Origin: Gammaproteobacteria bacterium
GTDB lineage: Bacteria; Pseudomonadota; Gammaproteobacteria; SZUA-152
Direction: 5' to 3'
Length of the DNA stretch: 7,860 nt
Assembly (NCBI GenBank): GCA_030599435.1
Contig: JAUVNZ010000063.1
Coordinates: forward strand, 1-7,860
Shown here: positions 1-6,251 of the stretch, piece after piece
Layout of the letters: each line of letters begins with the position of its first letter
Position numbering within the stretch: the stretch's first letter is position 1
Translations under genes and position numbers: made by a program
Notes under the pieces: generated by a model
What the model was told of the DNA's origin: nothing
Database searches by the model: none
The model's input: the letters and a program-made list of their open reading frames with translations, nothing else

Positions 1-1591
1 CACCAGCCATGGCCGCCTGAATAGCAGCATTCAAGGCCAGGATGTTGGTTTGATCAGCAATATCGTTGATAAGCTCAACCATGTCGCCGATTTCCTGCGA
101 GCTTTCACCCAATCGTTTAATTCGTTTTGAAGTTTCCTGGATCTGCTCACGAATGGTATCCATACCGCGAATGTTATCCTGCACCGCTTTGGCGCCTTTT
201 TTCGCGATATCCACTGAGTTATTAGCAACACCAGAAGATTCGTTAGCGTTATTGGATACCGTGTCGATGGAAATCGCCATTTCATTAATAGCAGCAGAAG
301 CAGCTGTAATCTGTTCTGCCTGATGATCACTGGCTTCAGCAAGATGCATAGCCGTCGCCTGCGTTTCCTGAGCTGCCGAGGATACCTGCACAGTGGTTTC
401 GTTAATAGTGGAAACCAGACTACGCAACTGATCAATGGTGTAGTTAAGAGCATCGGCGATAGCGCCCGTAATATCTTCGGTCACAGTCGCGGTAGCCGTC
501 AAATCACCATTAGCCAAATCGCCAATTTCATCCAGCAAGCGCATGATGGCATCCTGATTACGTTTGTTATGATCAGCCGTTACAGCCAAACGTGAACTTG
601 TCTCAGATTGAACTTTTATTCCCAACCAAACAAACAACAACAATGCAACAACACCCAACATATTACCCGTTGCGCCTGTGATAGTCCGATCACCACCCAG
701 TCCGCGATAACCATCCATTAAGTTAGTTGTAAGCGCCAGTAGTTCCTCACTCTTTTTCGCCATGGCGACAGAGGCTTTTTGAGTTTTAAACAACGTTGGT
801 GTTTGCTCAAGAATACGACCAACCAACTCATGTACTGTATCGAATTTTTTAACAACTTCTGTTAATTTTTCGCGGGCATCAGGGTCACGTACGCGTTGAA
901 TATTCATTCGACGGTTACCCTTCAACATAGCTTCAAGTACCCGACCGAACAGTGCGGCATCACGACCAAATCGTGTTGCTGCAGCTTTTGCTCCTTCACC
1001 ACCCTGTAGAATTTTATTAGCGTTAACGGAAATACGTGGCACCAACATAAGCTGCCGACTGGCAACATATACCTGATTAGCGCTTGACCCCGAGTCAATC
1101 ATGATACTCACAACCTCATCGGAAAGGGCGAGTAAATCAGGCATTGTTTCGTTGATTGCGCCAACGAACTCACTCAACATACGAATAACGCCCTCGGCTC
1201 CCAGTACTGTGTCAGCATCTTTCGCAAAGCCTGCCCACAAGGCACCAACTGCGTTTAAATTCGACTGAGCTGCTTCAGGCGTTGCCGGCAAACCAGTTTC
1301 CGGGTTGCCGTTTTTTAAAGTATTTAAAATATTTTCAAAAGAAATTCGCGCCTGTTTAAGCTGCTTGAAAGCCTCAACCTTGGCACTGGATGATTCCACA
1401 GCATTTTTCACAATACTTTGCGAAAGAACGCGTTGCTCACCCGCCAGACTGATGTATTCCTTATCATAGTCGGCCTGGGTGCCCACGTAGAAGAAGGTTG
1501 ACACCGCAAGCACCAAGAGAACCAATGCCCCGCCGCCGATAAACAGTAAACCTTTATCACCGGCTAATTTTGTATTAATTCCTATTTTCAT
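1..1591 (-). CDS. pilJ: Type IV pilus chemoreceptor PilJ (methyl-accepting chemotaxis protein), C-terminus off window
   Basis: Partial gene: an uninterrupted frame of 530 codons runs from the ATG at 1589-1591 to the left edge; full PilJ proteins are near 680 residues, so roughly the last 150 are missing. PilJ is the inner-membrane receptor of the Pil-Chp system, passing pilus or surface cues to a ChpA-type kinase through PilI. Seen: a first membrane segment at about residues 14-36, a helical periplasmic region at 37-307 (PilJ-type sensor repeats), a second membrane segment at about 310-326, a HAMP-like stretch at about 327-385, then the signalling coiled coil. The frame ends in the receptor tip IADQTNILALNAAIQAAMAG (511-530), where the usual MCP glutamate after NAAI is glutamine, as in known PilJ proteins. 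AGGAG at 1601-1605 lies 9 nt before the ATG and supports this start. It is last of the four pil genes visible, 203 bp after pilI. Identity is confident. Confidence 0.94.
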   Translation of the reverse strand, partial: MKIGINTKLAGDKGLLFIGGGALVLLVLAVSTFFYVGTQADYDKEYISLAGEQRVLSQSIVKNAVESSSAKVEAFKQLKQARISFENILNTLKNGNPETGLPATPEAAQSNLNAVGALWAGFAKDADTVLGAEGVIRMLSEFVGAINETMPDLLALSDEVVSIMIDSGSSANQVYVASRQLMLVPRISVNANKILQGGEGAKAAATRFGRDAALFGRVLEAMLKGNRRMNIQRVRDPDAREKLTEVVKKFDTVHELVGRILEQTPTLFKTQKASVAMAKKSEELLALTTNLMDGYRGLGGDRTITGATGNMLGVVALLLFVWLGIKVQSETSSRLAVTADHNKRNQDAIMRLLDEIGDLANGDLTATATVTEDITGAIADALNYTIDQLRSLVSTINETTVQVSSAAQETQATAMHLAEASDHQAEQITAASAAINEMAISIDTVSNNANESSGVANNSVDIAKKGAKAVQDNIRGMDTIREQIQETSKRIKRLGESSQEIGDMVELINDIADQTNILALNAAIQAAMAG

Positions 1592-1634
1592 CGTAATCGG
1601 CTCCTGGCCAAGTCATTTAGAACGGTTTATTACC

Positions 1635-1664
1635 ATTACACTTTTGTTTCTATCTTTCTTTCAA
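1635..1664 (-). promoter_or_regulatory. Candidate sigma70 promoter for pilJ
   Basis: On the minus strand TTGAAA (1659-1664) and TGTAAT (1635-1640) are separated by 18 bp, each one base from consensus. A start near 1628 would leave a leader of about 37 nt carrying the AGGAG site of pilJ. The long pilI-pilJ gap makes a separate promoter reasonable, but the region is AT-rich and chance matches are common. Confidence 0.3.
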
Positions 1665-1748
1665 TTCATTAAAAGCCACTAACAAAAACCCCTGTAACTC
1701 CAGTGATTTTGTTGCTTTTTCAAGTTAATAACACTAGCGGCCATGCAG

Positions 1749-1795
1749 GCGCTTTTATTAAGCGAATATCTAATCTATCTAGCCTAATAAAACGC
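1749..1795 (-). repeat. Inverted repeat at the end of pilI
   Basis: GCGCTTTTATTA (1749-1760) faces TAATAAAACGC (1785-1795): an 11-bp arm with a one-base bulge and a 24-nt loop, starting at the pilI stop codon. A shorter alternative hairpin, CGCTT-N5-AAGCG (1750-1764), uses the same right-hand transcript arm, so the two folds exclude each other. No U-run follows on the transcript, so this is not a standard intrinsic terminator. It could stabilise or process the upstream pilGHI message. Confidence 0.35.
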
Positions 1796-2334
1796 TATAC
1801 AGCCACCTTGTAAAATTCTGGATCAGCCGCAAGAACGGACATATCAAATAAATGCCACGTGATATCACCCTGCCGGAACGCTCCTCGCACATATGCCTTT
1901 ACAGCAGGCTCAAGCTTTTTGATGCGTGATACCCTTTCTTCAGGTTCAAAATGCCTCAAACCCACAACTTCATCTACCAATAATCCGGCTGTTAATTCAC
2001 CCTGTTTAATTACCATAATTCTTGAATGTTGCCGTAAATGAATTGCCGGCTGACCTAAATAACTTTGCAAATCTATCACTGGCAATAATGAGCCACGAAT
2101 GTTTGCTAACCCTTTCACCCATGGCATGGTGCCGGGCACCAGGGTCATGCTTGGGTAGTACAGAATTTCATTGACCTGATCCAGCGGAGCCGTCATATAA
2201 ATATCGCCTACACGAAACCCGACGCCATTCCACAACGCTTTTAACTCTACTTCCTGCGGTAAACCTTTAGCGCTTTTTACACTTCGCGCCTCTAATTCCT
2301 GCAGTAATTTAAAAGGGTGTTTTTTCTTGGCCAC
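1795..2334 (-). CDS. pilI: PilI, CheW-like adaptor of the Pil-Chp chemosensory system
   Basis: A 179-residue CheW-domain protein that should couple the receptor PilJ to the ChpA-type histidine kinase in the cytoplasm. The CheW fold covers most of the protein (about residues 35-170). The signature WVKGLANIRGSLLPVIDL is at 72-89, followed by GLLVDEVVGLRHF at 117-129, and the C-terminus ends in FYKVAV, close to the VAV end of known PilI proteins. The length is normal for the family. The start is a GTG (2332-2334), preceded by AGGA about 11 nt upstream; no ATG lies nearby in frame (first internal Met is residue 47, inside the domain), so GTG is well supported. It lies 71 bp after pilH and 203 bp before pilJ in the same direction. 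A general CheW is the alternative, but gene order points to PilI. Confidence 0.93.
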   Translation of the reverse strand: MAKKKHPFKLLQELEARSVKSAKGLPQEVELKALWNGVGFRVGDIYMTAPLDQVNEILYYPSMTLVPGTMPWVKGLANIRGSLLPVIDLQSYLGQPAIHLRQHSRIMVIKQGELTAGLLVDEVVGLRHFEPEERVSRIKKLEPAVKAYVRGAFRQGDITWHLFDMSVLAADPEFYKVAV

Positions 2335-2405
2335 TTAAATAGTTATCCTGAATTAGTTGTGGGTTATCTACAGCTCTCTGTAAACAGTTAACTAAAGCAC
2401 TGCAC

Positions 2406-2771
2406 TTATGAACCAAGCAATGCATTAATTTTCCCAACAAGCTCTTTCTCGTTTGCAGGTTTCGTAACGTAGTCCTTTGCACCCTGACGTAATCCCCACA
2501 TTTTGTCTGTTTCCTGGTCTTTTGTGCTTACTATGATGATTGGGATCGCACTGGTGTCTGACTCATTTGATATTGAGCGTGCAGCCTGAAAACCATTCAT
2601 ACCAGGCATAACCACATCCATAAGGATTAGGTCTGGCTTTTCGCTTCTGGCTTTCTCTATCCCTTCTTCACCACTTGCTGCTGTTGAGACTACAAATCCA
2701 TTTTTTTCCAACATTGCAGTCAACACATGTATCTCGGTGGGTGAGTCGTCGACTATCAATATATTTGCCAT
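2406..2771 (-). CDS. pilH: PilH, single-domain response regulator of type IV pilus chemotaxis
   Basis: A 121-residue stand-alone CheY-like receiver with no output domain. In Pil-Chp systems PilH acts with PilG downstream of the ChpA kinase; it is linked to pilus retraction or to acting as a phosphate sink that limits PilG signalling. Visible receiver residues: acidic pair D8-D9, phospho-acceptor D52 in [14 protein letters not shown]82 in IIIVST, and K104 in the YVTKP motif. The ATG at 2769-2771 has AGGAG at 2779-2783, 7 nt upstream, a strong ribosome site. It follows pilG by 90 bp and precedes pilI by 71 bp, the known pilG-H-I-J order. All catalytic positions are intact, so it should be phosphorylatable. 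Confidence 0.94.
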   Translation of the reverse strand: MANILIVDDSPTEIHVLTAMLEKNGFVVSTAASGEEGIEKARSEKPDLILMDVVMPGMNGFQAARSISNESDTSAIPIIIVSTKDQETDKMWGLRQGAKDYVTKPANEKELVGKINALLGS

Positions 2772-2818
2772 TTTGTTACTCCTAAAATTACTTGAATGCT
2801 TAAATTTTTACTTAACAG

Positions 2819-2838
2819 TTAGTTACAATAAGTTACAA
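2819..2838. repeat. Tandem decamer repeat upstream of pilH
   Basis: Two adjacent 10-mers, TTAGTTACAA (2819-2828) and TAAGTTACAA (2829-2838), match at 9 of 10 positions. The period is about one helical turn, so both copies would face the same side of the DNA, as expected for a pair of protein-binding half sites. They lie about 48 bp upstream of the pilH start codon in the pilG-pilH gap. Binding is inferred only; AT-rich chance repeats are possible. Confidence 0.35.
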
Positions 2839-2861
2839 AACATAAAGCCCACATAAATCTT

Positions 2862-3266
2862 CTATTGCTCCACAACAAGATGTTCTTTAATTGCGCTTAA
2901 TAGTTCATCCTTGGTAAATGGTTTTGTCAGATAACGATCAGAACCAACGATGCGACCACGCGCCCGATCAAAAAGCCCATCTTTACTTGTTAATAAAATT
3001 ACCGGTGTGCTTTTGTAATTTTTATTTTTCTTGATTAGCGCGCAGGTCTGATATCCATCCAGACGCGGCATCATAATATCGATAAAAATAACATCCGGAT
3101 TTTGATCGGTGATTTTTGCCAGCGCTTCAAAACCATCAATAGCAGTCACAACTACGCAACCGGCTTTTTTTAATAGTGTCTCCGCAGTGCGCCGAATGGT
3201 CTTACTGTCATCAATAACCATGACCTTCACACCTTCCAAAGCAGAATCTGTCGTATCGCTCGCCAC
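2862..3266 (-). CDS. pilG: PilG, response regulator of the Pil-Chp system
   Basis: A 134-residue single-domain CheY-like receiver, first gene of the minus-strand pil cluster. In P. aeruginosa PilG promotes pilus extension and cAMP production once phosphorylated by ChpA. A short N-terminal tail (about 1-12) precedes the receiver. Visible residues: D19-D20 in VMVIDDSKTIRRTAETLLKK, phospho-acceptor D63 in IFIDIMMPRLDGYQTC, T93 in VILLTSKDGLFDRARG, and K115 in RYLTKPF. The stretches DDSKTIRRTAETLLKK and IMMPRLDGYQTCALIK are almost identical to known PilG and separate it from generic CheY proteins. The start is GTG at 3264-3266, with GAGGTG just upstream (AGGTG complement at 3272-3276, 5 nt spacing). 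It is divergent from gshB across 480 bp, as in Pseudomonas. Confidence 0.95.
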   Translation of the reverse strand: MASDTTDSALEGVKVMVIDDSKTIRRTAETLLKKAGCVVVTAIDGFEALAKITDQNPDVIFIDIMMPRLDGYQTCALIKKNKNYKSTPVILLTSKDGLFDRARGRIVGSDRYLTKPFTKDELLSAIKEHLVVEQ

Positions 3267-3305
3267 TATTTCACCTCTAAAGTAAGAGTTAAAACTTCAT
3301 TCGCA

Positions 3306-3323
3306 CGAAACCATTACGTTTCG
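3306..3323. repeat. Inverted repeat in the pilG leader region
   Basis: CGAAAC (3306-3311), a 6-bp spacer, and GTTTCG (3318-3323) form a perfect 6-bp inverted repeat, 39 bp upstream of the pilG start codon. It could be a dimeric regulator site or a small hairpin in the 5' leader. No regulator can be named. Confidence 0.35.
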
Positions 3324-3455
3324 CTGCGTCAAAAAATTATTTGAATCCATCAATATTCGTCTGGGAAGAGCCATGCTAAAACAACTTATTATTCGACCAA
3401 TTACTTTCCTGGAAGCAGTTTAAGCAATAGTCATTTTGTTGTTTCCAGTGTTACG

Positions 3456-3507
3456 ACAGGGCAGAAAAGCCCTAAACTGGCCAGTTAAATCAATAGCATC
3501 GCCCTGT
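3456..3507. repeat. Nested inverted repeats with 12-bp palindrome between pilG and gshB
   Basis: ACAGGGC (3456-3462) can pair with GCCCTGT (3501-3507), a 7-bp perfect arm, or its AGGGC part can pair locally with GCCCT (3469-3473) around an AGAAAA loop. Inside the large loop lies the perfect palindrome AACTGGCCAGTT (3475-3486). The site is about 190 bp before pilG and 240 bp before gshB. Either an operator for a dimeric regulator or a switching leader RNA would fit; no U-tract follows, so a terminator is not supported. Confidence 0.4.
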
Positions 3508-3682
3508 TTATTTATCACATTATTCAAGTACAATCCATAAGTGCTTGCTACCCATACGTATATTGCCATGTCACTCCTGTCAGATTCACAAGAAAACTAT
3601 CGGCCATCTATCAGGATACTTAAAGGACAAACCATTAATTATGCAGATATTCAGGTTCGACGAACTAACTGATTACCCTGGA

Positions 3683-3712
3683 TTGACAAGCCGCACCTAC
3701 AAGGCTCATTTT
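3683..3712 (+). promoter_or_regulatory. Candidate gshB promoter (-35 perfect, -10 weak)
   Basis: A consensus TTGACA lies at 3683-3688. The -10 region at suitable spacing is poor: TCATTT at 3706-3711 (17 bp) or CATTTT at 3707-3712 (18 bp). A start near 3719 would give a leader of about 27 nt to gshB. An upstream alternative is TACAAT at 3529-3534 with a weak -35. Confidence 0.25.
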
Positions 3713-3746
3713 ATCCACTACCTGCCCCTAACCAATTGATTAAAAT

Positions 3747-4691
3747 ATGACCAAACTTGGCCTTGTGATGGATCCCATCGATTCCATCAATATTCACAAA
3801 GACAGCACTTTTGCGATGGCTTTAGCTGCGCAAGGTCGCGGCTGGGGGCTTACCTACTTAGAGATGGGTGATCTTTATTTACGCGATGGGAAAGCCTATG
3901 CCAATGCCCGTGAACTCACTGTGCGAGACGACCCAGAAGACTGGTTTAGTCTCAGCAATCCGCAAGAATTAGAGCTTTCCGATCTGGATGTTGTGCTAAT
4001 GCGCAAGGATCCACCCATCGATACCGAATACCTCTATGCCACACAAATCCTTGCTCTCGCAGAAGCACAGGGAACACTGATGGTGAACCGAACTCAGTCC
4101 CTGCGCGAGGCCAACGAAAAATTGGCCAGCACCTGGTTTCCCCAATGTGCGCCGCCGACACTAGTAACTCGTAACCAGATCCAACTCCGCCAGTTTCTCC
4201 ATGAGCATAAGGATCTGATATTGAAACCGCTTGACGCCATGGGTGGTGCCTCCATTTTTCGCGTACGCGCAGACGACCCCAATATCAGCGTCATCTTCGA
4301 AACCCTCACCGAATACGGCAACCGCTATGCCATGGCGCAACGTTTTATTCCGGAAATTAGTCAGGGCGATAAACGCATTTTGTTAGTCGATGGTGAACCT
4401 GTGCCCTATGCCCTGGCCCGAGTTCCCGCAAAGGGCGAAACCCGCGGCAATCTCGCGGCGGGCGGCAAAGGTGTGGGCGTAGAATTATCGGATCGAGACC
4501 ACTGGATTTGCGAACAGGTCGCACCACGCCTTAAAGAAATGGGTTTACTCTTTGTGGGACTGGATGTGATAGGCGACTACCTGACGGAGATCAATGTTAC
4601 CAGTCCAACCTGCATTCGTGAGCTTGATGCCCTTTACGATCTGGACATTGCTGGCCAACTCATGGACGCCATCAGCAAACGCATCAACTAG
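3747..4691 (+). CDS. gshB: Glutathione synthetase
   Basis: A 314-residue cytoplasmic ATP-grasp ligase that joins gamma-glutamylcysteine and glycine using ATP, the second step of glutathione synthesis. The N-terminal substrate domain (about 1-120) starts TKLGLVMDPIDSINIHKDS and contains DVVLMRKDPPIDTEY (81-95). The ATP-grasp part (about 123-312) shows LKPLDAMGGASIFR with K160 and the glycine loop, GDKRILLVDGEPVPYALARVP, the mobile loop ETRGNLAAGGKG (231-242), and the metal-binding end GLDVIGDYLTEINVTSPTC with D273, E281 and N283. The length is typical (E. coli about 316) and no key residue is missing. The ATG matches the known N-terminus, although no good Shine-Dalgarno sequence precedes it (AT-rich TTGATTAAAAT). 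First gene of the rightward operon, 23 bp before apbE and divergent from pilG, as in Pseudomonas. Confidence 0.97.
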   Translation: MTKLGLVMDPIDSINIHKDSTFAMALAAQGRGWGLTYLEMGDLYLRDGKAYANARELTVRDDPEDWFSLSNPQELELSDLDVVLMRKDPPIDTEYLYATQILALAEAQGTLMVNRTQSLREANEKLASTWFPQCAPPTLVTRNQIQLRQFLHEHKDLILKPLDAMGGASIFRVRADDPNISVIFETLTEYGNRYAMAQRFIPEISQGDKRILLVDGEPVPYALARVPAKGETRGNLAAGGKGVGVELSDRDHWICEQVAPRLKEMGLLFVGLDVIGDYLTEINVTSPTCIRELDALYDLDIAGQLMDAISKRIN

Positions 4692-4714
4692 GCGCTTATT
4701 ACACACAAATCGAC

Positions 4715-5821
4715 ATGTTCGCGACATTTACCCGCATTTTAATTGCATTTTCCCTAATTTTACTACTGGGCTGTAGTCCAAAACCAGCTGTTTATCACCA
4801 GCAATTATTGGTCTTTGGCACCATCGTTGATATCAAACTCTGGGGTGTAGAAGAAGAAAAAGGGCTACGAGTCGTCACCCAGATCAGCGAAGATTTTGAT
4901 TACATGCATCGAGTCTGGCATGCCTGGCATGCCGGTCCAGTGGCTCGAACCAACTTCTTTCTTGCTAGCGGCAAATCTTTTACGAGTCCACCCTCATTAA
5001 TACCCCTGATAAAAAGATCTACAGAACTTTCAAAACTCAGTGGTGGTCTTTTTAATCCCGCCATCGGACAACTTATTGCCCTGTGGGGATTTGCCAGCGA
5101 CGAAACACCAACAGGACCACCCCCATCCGCAGAGGAAGTCCAGCAGCTACTCGACCAACACCCCAGTATGGATAATATAAAAATTAATGGCATATCACTT
5201 CAGGGTAACAATCCCGCCGTCAGACTGAATTTTGGTGCCTTTGCCAAAGGTTATGCAGTGGACCGCGCAATAGAACTCTTACAGGAGGCCGGTATTCAGC
5301 ATGCGGTCGTGAACGCCGGTGGTGACCTGCGTGCCATTGGCCGCCACGGCCAACGCCCCTGGCGTGTGGGTATTCGCCATCCACGCCAACAGGGCATTCT
5401 GGCCTCAGTGGAAACCACACGGGATGAAAGTATCTTCACCTCGGGTGATTACGAACGCTACTTTGAATGGCAAGGAAAACGCTACGATCACATCATTGAT
5501 CCACGTAGCGGTTACCCAGCCGAAGGCCTGAGTTCAGTCACCGTATTCGCAGACCAGGCCGACCTCGCCGATGCAGCGGCTACAGCACTTTTTGTGGCTG
5601 GTCCCAAAGACTGGTTACCGGTGGCTCGCGCCATGGGCATTAAAGGAGCCATGCTAGTGGACGAGCAGGGCGTCGTGCAAATCACACCTGGTATTCGTGA
5701 TCGAATCCATTTCGAAACCGAAACCCAGCCGAAGATTATTGTTAGTGAAGCGTTGTTAACCAAAATACAGGCCCCCAAAGCACTAGCCACAGAGAAACAA
5801 GAGACTGAGGCACACCAGTAA
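4715..5821 (+). CDS. apbE: FAD:protein FMN transferase (ApbE family lipoprotein)
   Basis: A 368-residue ApbE protein, predicted to move FMN from FAD onto a threonine of an extracytoplasmic protein. The lipoprotein signal is clear: hydrophobic segment at about 8-18, then LLLGC with lipidated C20, placing it in the periplasm on a membrane. Family motifs in order: FGTIVDI (34-40), HRVWHAWHAGPVARTN (65-80), GLFNPAIGQLIALWGF (111-126), NFGAFAKGYAVD (172-183), NAGGDLRAIG (200-209), SGDYERYF (243-250), YDHIIDPRSGYP (257-268), and the D286/T290 region thought to bind Mg2+. The residue usually Asp before the AKG motif appears as N172. A tail of about 35 residues past the core is not recognised. The start follows from the signal peptide; no clear ribosome site. 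It is 23 bp after gshB and only 2 bp before the NusG_II gene, suggesting translational coupling. Its target is not in the window. Confidence 0.95.
   Translation: MFATFTRILIAFSLILLLGCSPKPAVYHQQLLVFGTIVDIKLWGVEEEKGLRVVTQISEDFDYMHRVWHAWHAGPVARTNFFLASGKSFTSPPSLIPLIKRSTELSKLSGGLFNPAIGQLIALWGFASDETPTGPPPSAEEVQQLLDQHPSMDNIKINGISLQGNNPAVRLNFGAFAKGYAVDRAIELLQEAGIQHAVVNAGGDLRAIGRHGQRPWRVGIRHPRQQGILASVETTRDESIFTSGDYERYFEWQGKRYDHIIDPRSGYPAEGLSSVTVFADQADLADAAATALFVAGPKDWLPVARAMGIKGAMLVDEQGVVQITPGIRDRIHFETETQPKIIVSEALLTKIQAPKALATEKQETEAHQ
4916..4933 (+). repeat. Perfect 9-bp tandem duplication inside apbE
   Basis: TGGCATGCC occurs twice back to back, in frame, encoding WHAWHA (residues 68-73). Each unit contains the 8-bp palindrome GGCATGCC. 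It lies in the conserved N-terminal motif region of ApbE, where relatives usually carry one WHAW-like block, so it may be a coding coincidence or a small in-frame change. Confidence 0.6.
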
Positions 5822-5823
5822 AC

Positions 5824-6222
5824 ATGACTCGCTCTCTGTCCACACCTCTGTTTAGTAGCTGGATAACAAAGGGAGATGTTGTTGTTTTAGTGTTCGCACT
5901 TGCCATACTGACGGGGGTATTTGCTACCTACTGGCGCAATGAAAGCCATGGTGCCGAGGTGGTTGTACTGGTGGAAGGAAAACGCTGGGCACGCCTGAAC
6001 CTGTTTCAGAACCAGGAACTCCACACCCCCGGGTTACTGGGCAACAGTCATATCCGAGTATTTGATGGGCAAGTCCGATTTATCGATTCTCCCTGCCCTA
6101 ACAAACTCTGTGTACATACCGGCTGGTTAAGCCAGGGTGGAGAAAATGCCACTTGCCTGCCCAATAGAGTGAGCTTACAAATACTGGGCTCCGATCCGCG
6201 CTTCGATAGCATTAATTTTTAA
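5824..6222 (+). CDS. NusG domain II-containing small membrane-anchored protein
   Basis: A 132-residue protein with one N-terminal membrane segment (about 19-37) and a C-terminal extracytoplasmic domain of the NusG_II type. The diagnostic block is FIDSPCPNKLCVHTGWLSQGGENATCLPNRV at 86-116, with cysteines C91, C96 and C111 (spacing CX4C, then 14 residues to the third). The name comes from a structural likeness to an insert in some NusG proteins; nothing here suggests a role in transcription. The family is uncharacterised in Gram-negative bacteria as far as I know and often sits beside ApbE and Gx proteins. The cysteines could form a disulfide or hold a metal, but this is inferred. The ATG is 2 bp after the apbE stop, with a GAGG about 14 nt upstream. 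It is 29 bp before the Gx gene, so the two are probably co-made. Family assignment is good; function is unknown. Confidence 0.88.
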   Translation: MTRSLSTPLFSSWITKGDVVVLVFALAILTGVFATYWRNESHGAEVVVLVEGKRWARLNLFQNQELHTPGLLGNSHIRVFDGQVRFIDSPCPNKLCVHTGWLSQGGENATCLPNRVSLQILGSDPRFDSINF

Positions 6223-6251
6223 TTACACTTTTTACAATTACAGAAAGCAGC

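Larger units (their letters stand above)
3267..3746. other. Divergent pilG-gshB intergenic region, no convincing gene
   Basis: 480 bp separate the pilG and gshB start codons and must hold the promoters of both operons. Seen: the GAGGTG ribosome site of pilG, an inverted repeat at 3306-3323, a nested set of inverted repeats at 3456-3507 with a 12-bp palindrome, a TACAAT hexamer at 3529-3534, and a perfect TTGACA at 3683-3688. I found no clear tRNA, CRISPR, transposon end or sigma54 site. No convincing promoter for pilG could be picked by eye on the minus strand. Confidence 0.7.

Noticed and set aside
31..453. 140-residue open frame on the minus strand
   Set aside because: It is a shifted-frame shadow of pilJ; the true frame continues to the window edge with chemoreceptor motifs, while this one is Leu/Arg-rich and has no family features.
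323..595. 90-residue plus-strand frame opposite pilJ
   Set aside because: It is antisense to the pilJ HAMP and signalling region, whose conservation explains the open frame; no motif is seen.
3458..3473. AGGGC-AGAAAA-GCCCT hairpin as an intrinsic terminator
   Set aside because: The stem is only 5 bp and there is no T-run on either strand after it; it also lies between divergent genes, where no terminator is needed.
3545..3739. 64-codon plus-strand frame ending just before gshB
   Set aside because: It begins with a TTG, has no ribosome site and no recognisable motif, and it overlaps the likely gshB promoter. Possible but unsupported small protein.
4094..4321. Minus-strand frames inside gshB, apbE and tonB
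   Set aside because: These lie fully within strongly supported genes on the other strand, without ribosome sites or family motifs.
5824..6222. Transcription elongation factor NusG
   Set aside because: There is no NGN or KOW domain; it has an N-terminal membrane anchor and only the NusG_II-type domain.
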